From NCBI GenBank assembly GCA_902491625.1, contig CABUIO010000014.1:1-52843 (forward strand): a stretch of 52,843 bases of DNA, written 5' to 3'. The notes beneath the pieces are model-generated. The model did not search any database, was not told where the DNA came from, and saw nothing but the letters and a program-made list of their open reading frames with translations. Below are positions 49,985 to 52,843 of the stretch, one piece after another. The position numbers were made by a program, and so were the translations under genes. Origin of the DNA: an uncultured Porphyromonadaceae bacterium (lineage in GTDB: Bacteria > Bacteroidota > Bacteroidia > Bacteroidales > Muribaculaceae). Within the stretch, counting starts at the first letter, position 1, and the number at the start of each line of letters is the position of its first letter.

Positions 49985-50239
49985 GTCAAAAAGCGCGACG
50001 AATGTGGGACAGGCCGGAGGTCTGTCTGTGTTGCCAACCGCGGCCTTCAGGCCGTGGACAGGCGGCTATATAGCATAACGCGTCGCGGAGCGATGCGTGT
50101 ATGGTAAAGTCTTTACCGCACGACGTCGCTCCGCGACTGATTTTCAGGGGCTTCCCCTTCCACGGCCTGAAGGCCGCGGTTGGCAATACAGCCGAACCTA
50201 CGGTCCGGCGCTTTTGACACAGTTTCTTTTGATGCAGTT
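49985..50239 (-). repeat. Palindromic repeat C, right copy
   Basis: This is the inverted partner of 44736-44989, with about 95 percent identity by eye. The internal palindrome is the same (centre near 50110, ggtaaagtctttacc). On both sides it is flanked by oppositely oriented decamer arrays, so the whole 49891-50373 interval forms a nested imperfect palindrome. No gene is seen in it; open frames across it are shadows of the palindrome. Confidence 0.85.
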
Positions 50240-50288
50240 TCTCATCCACGACATACGTGGTGGCGGAGCGTCGGCAGACGGTAGTACG

Positions 50289-50373
50289 ATTGTTCGACAT
50301 GGTTCCCCATAGTTCGCAAAATAATGGCTCCCGATGGTTCGCCAAGATTGTTCGTCATTGTTCCCCTTGTTCG
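50289..50373 (-). repeat. GAACCAT decamer array, minus orientation
   Basis: On the minus strand the units read nnnGAACAAT or nnnGAACCAT (gtcgaacaat, ggggaaccat, gcgaactat with a spacer, cgggagccat, gcgaaccat, gacgaacaat, ggggaacaat). It mirrors the array at 49891-49964 and lies directly upstream of the ncRNA promoter at 50423-50430. Confidence 0.75.
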
Positions 50374-50422
50374 AAAACAAAATTTTTTGATAAACATATT
50401 GCACGTATGGGAAAAAACTTTT

Positions 50423-50430
50423 TAGCTTTG
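50423..50430 (+). promoter_or_regulatory. -7 box of the non-coding RNA
   Basis: TAGCTTTG fits TAnnTTTG, and a TTG at 50399-50401 lies 21 bases upstream, matching the -33 spacing. No gene with a recognisable product starts downstream. Confidence 0.65.
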
Positions 50431-50435
50431 CGGTG

Positions 50436-50748
50436 TATATTGCTCTCCGGAGTCTCCGATATGGGCTCGGGGGAGGGGTGCGCAGACATATATAAAGAGC
50501 GTTTATCCGACGCTTATCTTTGGCTTACAGAAATCTGGCAGTTTCACATACGGAGTCAAGGATGAGACAACGATAGGCGTCTTCGGGTATGATATACCTT
50601 TATCCCGGGAGTCGGTGTTTGCCGTCTCCTGTCGGTCATATCATACGGCGTGAGACTCCGCGTTGCTCGTTCTACTTGGATGGGCACATGCCAGAGCCTC
50701 TGTAAGCGGGACGAGTCAACAGATACAGACTCTCACGCTCTTTTTTTT
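50436..50748 (+). ncRNA. Candidate structured non-coding RNA of about 310 nt
   Basis: The interval has its own promoter, no convincing coding frame, and ends in a hairpin (gagtc at 50713-50717, gactc at 50728-50732) followed by T8 at 50741-50748. Predicted pairings are cggagtc (about 50551-50557) with gactccg (about 50654-50660), gtatgatat with atatcatac, and ggag-cgg with ccg-ctcc. A second domain pairs gttgctcgtt with gacgagtcaac, and agagcg near 50496 pairs with cgctct before the T-tract. It does not match RNase P, tmRNA or SRP RNA motifs that I know. A 6S-like regulator or a Bacteroidales-specific RNA is possible. Confidence 0.6.
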
Positions 50749-50807
50749 ATACCTAAACCCGAATCCGGGGAGTCTATAGGGCGCATAAAACCATAGAATA
50801 GGACACG

Positions 50808-50852
50808 AAAAAAGAGCAACCGGAAGACCGAAGTCTAACCATGTTGCTCTTT
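50808..50852 (-). terminator. Intrinsic terminator of tRNA-Asp
   Basis: On the minus strand gagcaac and gttgctc enclose an inner stem agac-ttcg-gtct and are followed by TTTTTT. It lies 14 bp after the tRNA 3' end. Read on the plus strand it also ends in ttt, so it may stop the opposing RNA as well. Confidence 0.85.
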
Positions 50853-50865
50853 CCTCTCTCCTCGG

Positions 50866-50939
50866 CGGTGCGTACGGGACTCGAACCCGTGACCCCATGC
50901 GTGACAGGCATGTATTCTAACCAGCTGAACTAACGCACC
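50866..50939 (-). tRNA. tRNA-Asp (anticodon GTC)
   Basis: A 74-nt cloverleaf without encoded CCA. The acceptor stem is ggtgcgt/acgcacc with discriminator G. The D arm contains agttcagctggttaga, and the anticodon loop is ctgtcac with GTC at its centre. The T arm is acggg-ttcgagt-cccgt. The anticodon and the G at the discriminator position are those of aspartate tRNA. Confidence 0.95.
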
Positions 50940-51012
50940 TTTATTTCACTCCTTTATATGTCCTCTTGCCTCGGGATGGTGAAGCGTTGTCGCTTCGTCC
51001 CGTTTGCGAGTG

Positions 51013-51020
51013 CAAAGTTA
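51013..51020 (-). promoter_or_regulatory. -7 box of tRNA-Asp
   Basis: TAACTTTG on the minus strand, 74 bp before the tRNA 5' end. Between the two is a GC-rich palindromic stretch (gggacgaagcg/cgcttc) that may be removed during processing. The 253-bp gap up to 51193 holds nothing else that I can see. Confidence 0.55.
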
Positions 51021-51192
51021 GCACCCTTTTGCGTTTCCACCAAATTTTTGAGCCAAAAAATTTCAAAAATTTTTCGACTTTTTCACAAGCACTTGGCTCT
51101 CAACACACTACAGAAACACCTTGTTCTGCAATATTTGAACCTTAGCGCCGCGTGATACGTTCCAACCATAAAACACACATTTTCCTCTCGCC

Positions 51193-51306
51193 ATGAATAA
51201 AATGAAACATCCATTACTGATAAAAGTCTTCTACTGTCTTGTGCGCATCATCGACAATATCAAATCCTCCCGCTGGGACGTCTGCAACCGAAGCGTCGCG
51301 CGCTGA
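51193..51306 (+). CDS. Short ORF overlapping the start of the ClC gene
   Basis: Thirty-seven codons from the first ATG after the tRNA region, in a frame different from the channel gene, ending at TGA 51304-51306. The peptide is basic and hydrophobic (HPLLIKVFYCLVRIIDNIK). It may be the true N-terminus of the channel separated by a frameshift, a short leader peptide, or a chance frame. The sequence cannot settle this. Confidence 0.3.
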   Translation: MNKMKHPLLIKVFYCLVRIIDNIKSSRWDVCNRSVAR

Positions 51307-52675
51307 CGGCGCACGTACATCCCGCGTCGTGCCGCGCTGGTTCTTCGGACTCGTGCGGCTGAGGATGCGCTATGTCTCGGAGCGCACTCTGCTGATCGTG
51401 CTCACGGTGCTGACAGGCATCGCCGCCGGCGTGGCGACATGGCTGCTGCGTGTGCTGATCGATTTCGTCACGCATCATCTGCTGCGGCTCATCGACACTT
51501 CCGGCTTCAATCCGCTCTTCATCCTCTTTCCGGTCGTCGGACTCCTGCTCACGGTGATGTTTCAGCGCCATGTGGTCCACGACAACATGAACCATAGCGA
51601 GGCACGTCTGCGCGACGCTTTCGGCAAAGGGAATTACCGTTTGAACCCCCATCTGCTCTGGGCGCCGTTGGCGGCATGTCCCGTGACATTGGGATTCGGC
51701 GGTTCGGCGGGAAGCGAGGGACCTGCGGCAGTGCTCGGAGCCGCGGCGGGAAGCAACTTAGGGCGTCTGTTGGGTTGCGACGGCGCCATGCTGCGGTGCA
51801 TTGTGGCATGCGGATCGGGAGCCGGAATCGCCGGAATCTTTACGGCACCGATCGCCGGAGTGATGTTCGCCGTCGAGGTGCTCCGCATCGAGCTGACGAC
51901 CTTAGCCATCCTGCTCCTCTTCATCAGCTGCATCTGCGCCGCCACCACGAGCTACATACTCTCCGGCAGCTCGCTCAACCTCACATTCTTTGTGGATCAG
52001 ACACCCCCGGTCCATCTGTTCTGGATCTTCATCATCTTCGGTCTGGTGTGCGGCCTCTACAGCTGCTATTACACATATCTGGTGCATCTCACGGATCTGT
52101 GGCTCCGGAAGATTCCGGGGCTGTGGCGCACGGTCGCCGCAGGACTGGCTCTCGGAGTCATCATCTTCCTGCTCCCTGCGCTTTACGGCGAAGGCTACGG
52201 CGTGATCCGCCATCTGGAGAGCGCAAGCCGCGACTACAGCTTCATGACGGCCTCAGGATTCTTTTCCGCCGTCTCCACTATGGGCACTCCCCTGCTGCTG
52301 ATAGCCGCCGCCATGCTGTTGGTGAAATCCGTGGCCGTCAACCTCACAAACTCCGGCGGCGGTGTGGCCGGCATCTTCACTCCGACTATGGTGGCCGGAG
52401 CATTGATCGGCACGGTCTTCGCCCAATGCGCCAATCTGATGTTCGGGTCCGAACTCTCGCTGCCGCTATTCGCCTTCATCGGCATGGCGGGAGTGATGGC
52501 CGGAGTGGTCAGGGCGCCCCTGCTGGGCACCTTCGTAGCCATTGAGGTAAGCGGCTGCTATCTGCTGCTGATTCCCGTCGCCATCGTGGCCTTCTCCAGC
52601 TACTACGTGAGGATGCGCATCAGCCCCGGCGACATCATCCTCTCCCCCGACCGCCTCCTCTCCCTCCGGAAGTAA
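51239..52675 (+). CDS. ClC-family chloride channel or transporter
   Basis: The membrane protein has up to 478 residues. The anion-selectivity sequence GSAGSEGPAAVLGAAAG (a GxEGP variant), GIFTAPIAGVMFAVEVL and the late GIFTPTMVAGALIGT are all ClC signatures. Around ten hydrophobic segments are visible, and there is no C-terminal CBS pair. The gating-glutamate position in GSEGP is kept. The open frame begins with TTG at 51239; the first ATG in frame is at 51365 and would give 436 residues starting just before the first helix, so the start is unresolved. It probably exchanges chloride for protons. Confidence 0.88.
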   Translation: MCASSTISNPPAGTSATEASRADGARTSRVVPRWFFGLVRLRMRYVSERTLLIVLTVLTGIAAGVATWLLRVLIDFVTHHLLRLIDTSGFNPLFILFPVVGLLLTVMFQRHVVHDNMNHSEARLRDAFGKGNYRLNPHLLWAPLAACPVTLGFGGSAGSEGPAAVLGAAAGSNLGRLLGCDGAMLRCIVACGSGAGIAGIFTAPIAGVMFAVEVLRIELTTLAILLLFISCICAATTSYILSGSSLNLTFFVDQTPPVHLFWIFIIFGLVCGLYSCYYTYLVHLTDLWLRKIPGLWRTVAAGLALGVIIFLLPALYGEGYGVIRHLESASRDYSFMTASGFFSAVSTMGTPLLLIAAAMLLVKSVAVNLTNSGGGVAGIFTPTMVAGALIGTVFAQCANLMFGSELSLPLFAFIGMAGVMAGVVRAPLLGTFVAIEVSGCYLLLIPVAIVAFSSYYVRMRISPGDIILSPDRLLSLRK

Positions 52676-52758
52676 GACTCCTCCAGCGGACAGATCTTTT
52701 CGAACATCCACACAACACAAAAAGAATTCTTTTAATTGAATATCCGACTTAAAATGTT

Positions 52759-52766
52759 TACCTTTG
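52759..52766 (+). promoter_or_regulatory. -7 box of an interrupted gene
   Basis: TACCTTTG eight bases before an ATG at 52774, a typical short-leader Bacteroidetes promoter. Confidence 0.5.
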
Positions 52767-52773
52767 CGTTATA

Positions 52774-52803
52774 ATGACAAAGGAAGAATTAGAGGTTGTT
52801 TAA
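52774..52803 (+). pseudogene. Start of a gene interrupted by element B2
   Basis: An ATG with a promoter reads MTKEE then enters the left end of the mobile element, where the frame stops at TAA 52801-52803 after nine codons. The gene is either disrupted by the insertion or continues elsewhere in a wrongly joined contig. Confidence 0.4.
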
Positions 52804-52843
52804 TAATGCTTGTTAACGACAGGGTCGAGAATTTTGGAGCGGA
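52792..52843 (+). mobile_element. MITE-like element B2, cut by the window end
   Basis: The first 52 bp of element B1 are repeated exactly, 52 of 52, starting at GAGGTTGTTT after TTA at 52789-52791. The TTA matches the target flank of B1 in the same orientation. The window stops inside the element, as expected where an assembly breaks at a multicopy repeat. Confidence 0.8.

Noticed and set aside
49891..50373. CRISPR array
   Set aside because: The repeat unit is ten bases with three variable positions, there are no spacers of uniform 25-40 bp and no cas genes nearby.
50257..50565. Protein-coding frame across the ncRNA region
   Set aside because: It starts in the decamer array, has no signal or known motif, and the interval has the promoter, pairing and terminator layout of an RNA gene.

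Overview
The window looks like a chromosomal segment of a high-GC member of the Bacteroidales, most plausibly Muribaculaceae; the family name is inference. The support is as follows. Many intergenic regions carry the Bacteroidetes -7 box TAnnTTTG and few start codons have a Shine-Dalgarno. The arginine operon uses the ArgF' (N-acyl-ornithine) transcarbamylase. There is a SIS-only arabinose-5-phosphate isomerase, meso-diaminopimelate dehydrogenase, Lol-type and ABC-2 export genes, and a very large secreted protein with a C-terminal sorting-like domain.

Layout. Positions 1-9005 are mostly minus-strand housekeeping genes: hemW, ribH, a TPR-like protein, kdsD, a hotdog thioesterase, a DciA-like gene, recF, a small secreted protein, asnS and an RluB-type pseudouridine synthase with a long disordered N-terminus. 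9412-14443 is a TolC / membrane-fusion / two ABC-2 permease operon without its own ATPase, followed by nadK (14461-15351). Two lipoproteins lie on the minus strand (15352-16884). 17140-22139 is a plus-strand run: RsmI-like methyltransferase, WalJ-like hydrolase, tcdA, lolD-like ATPase, rbfA and a LolC/E-like permease. The permease gene ends inside the convergent lpxB. A beta-helix lipoprotein, a MITE-like element, a membrane protein and an ECF-type sigma factor follow. 26683-34872 is one compact arginine operon (GNAT, argG, argC, argD, argF', argB, argE, argH), mostly joined by ATGA overlaps. It lacks a classical argA or argJ, so the leading GNAT is the natural candidate for the first acylation. 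34974-42577 carries a DUF3467 gene, cysS, aroQ, an O-methyltransferase, a glutaminyl cyclase-like lipoprotein, tyrS, a secreted protein and ddh.

The last 11 kb is accessory in character. It holds a toxin/antitoxin-like pair between 110-bp direct repeats, a Sel1-repeat protein, a 1543-residue gingipain-adhesin-like secreted protein between two inverted copies of a 255-bp palindromic repeat, arrays of a GAACCAT decamer, a probable structured non-coding RNA with its own promoter and terminator, tRNA-Asp and a ClC channel.

The most interesting signal is a family of short mobile elements (24869-25037, 41421-41672 and a partial copy at 52792-52843). The two complete copies have TAA target duplications and carry the same internal hairpin fold, with three compensatory base-pair changes in a four-pair stem around an invariant CGGG loop. 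The window ends inside a copy of this element, which suggests a contig edge at a repeat.
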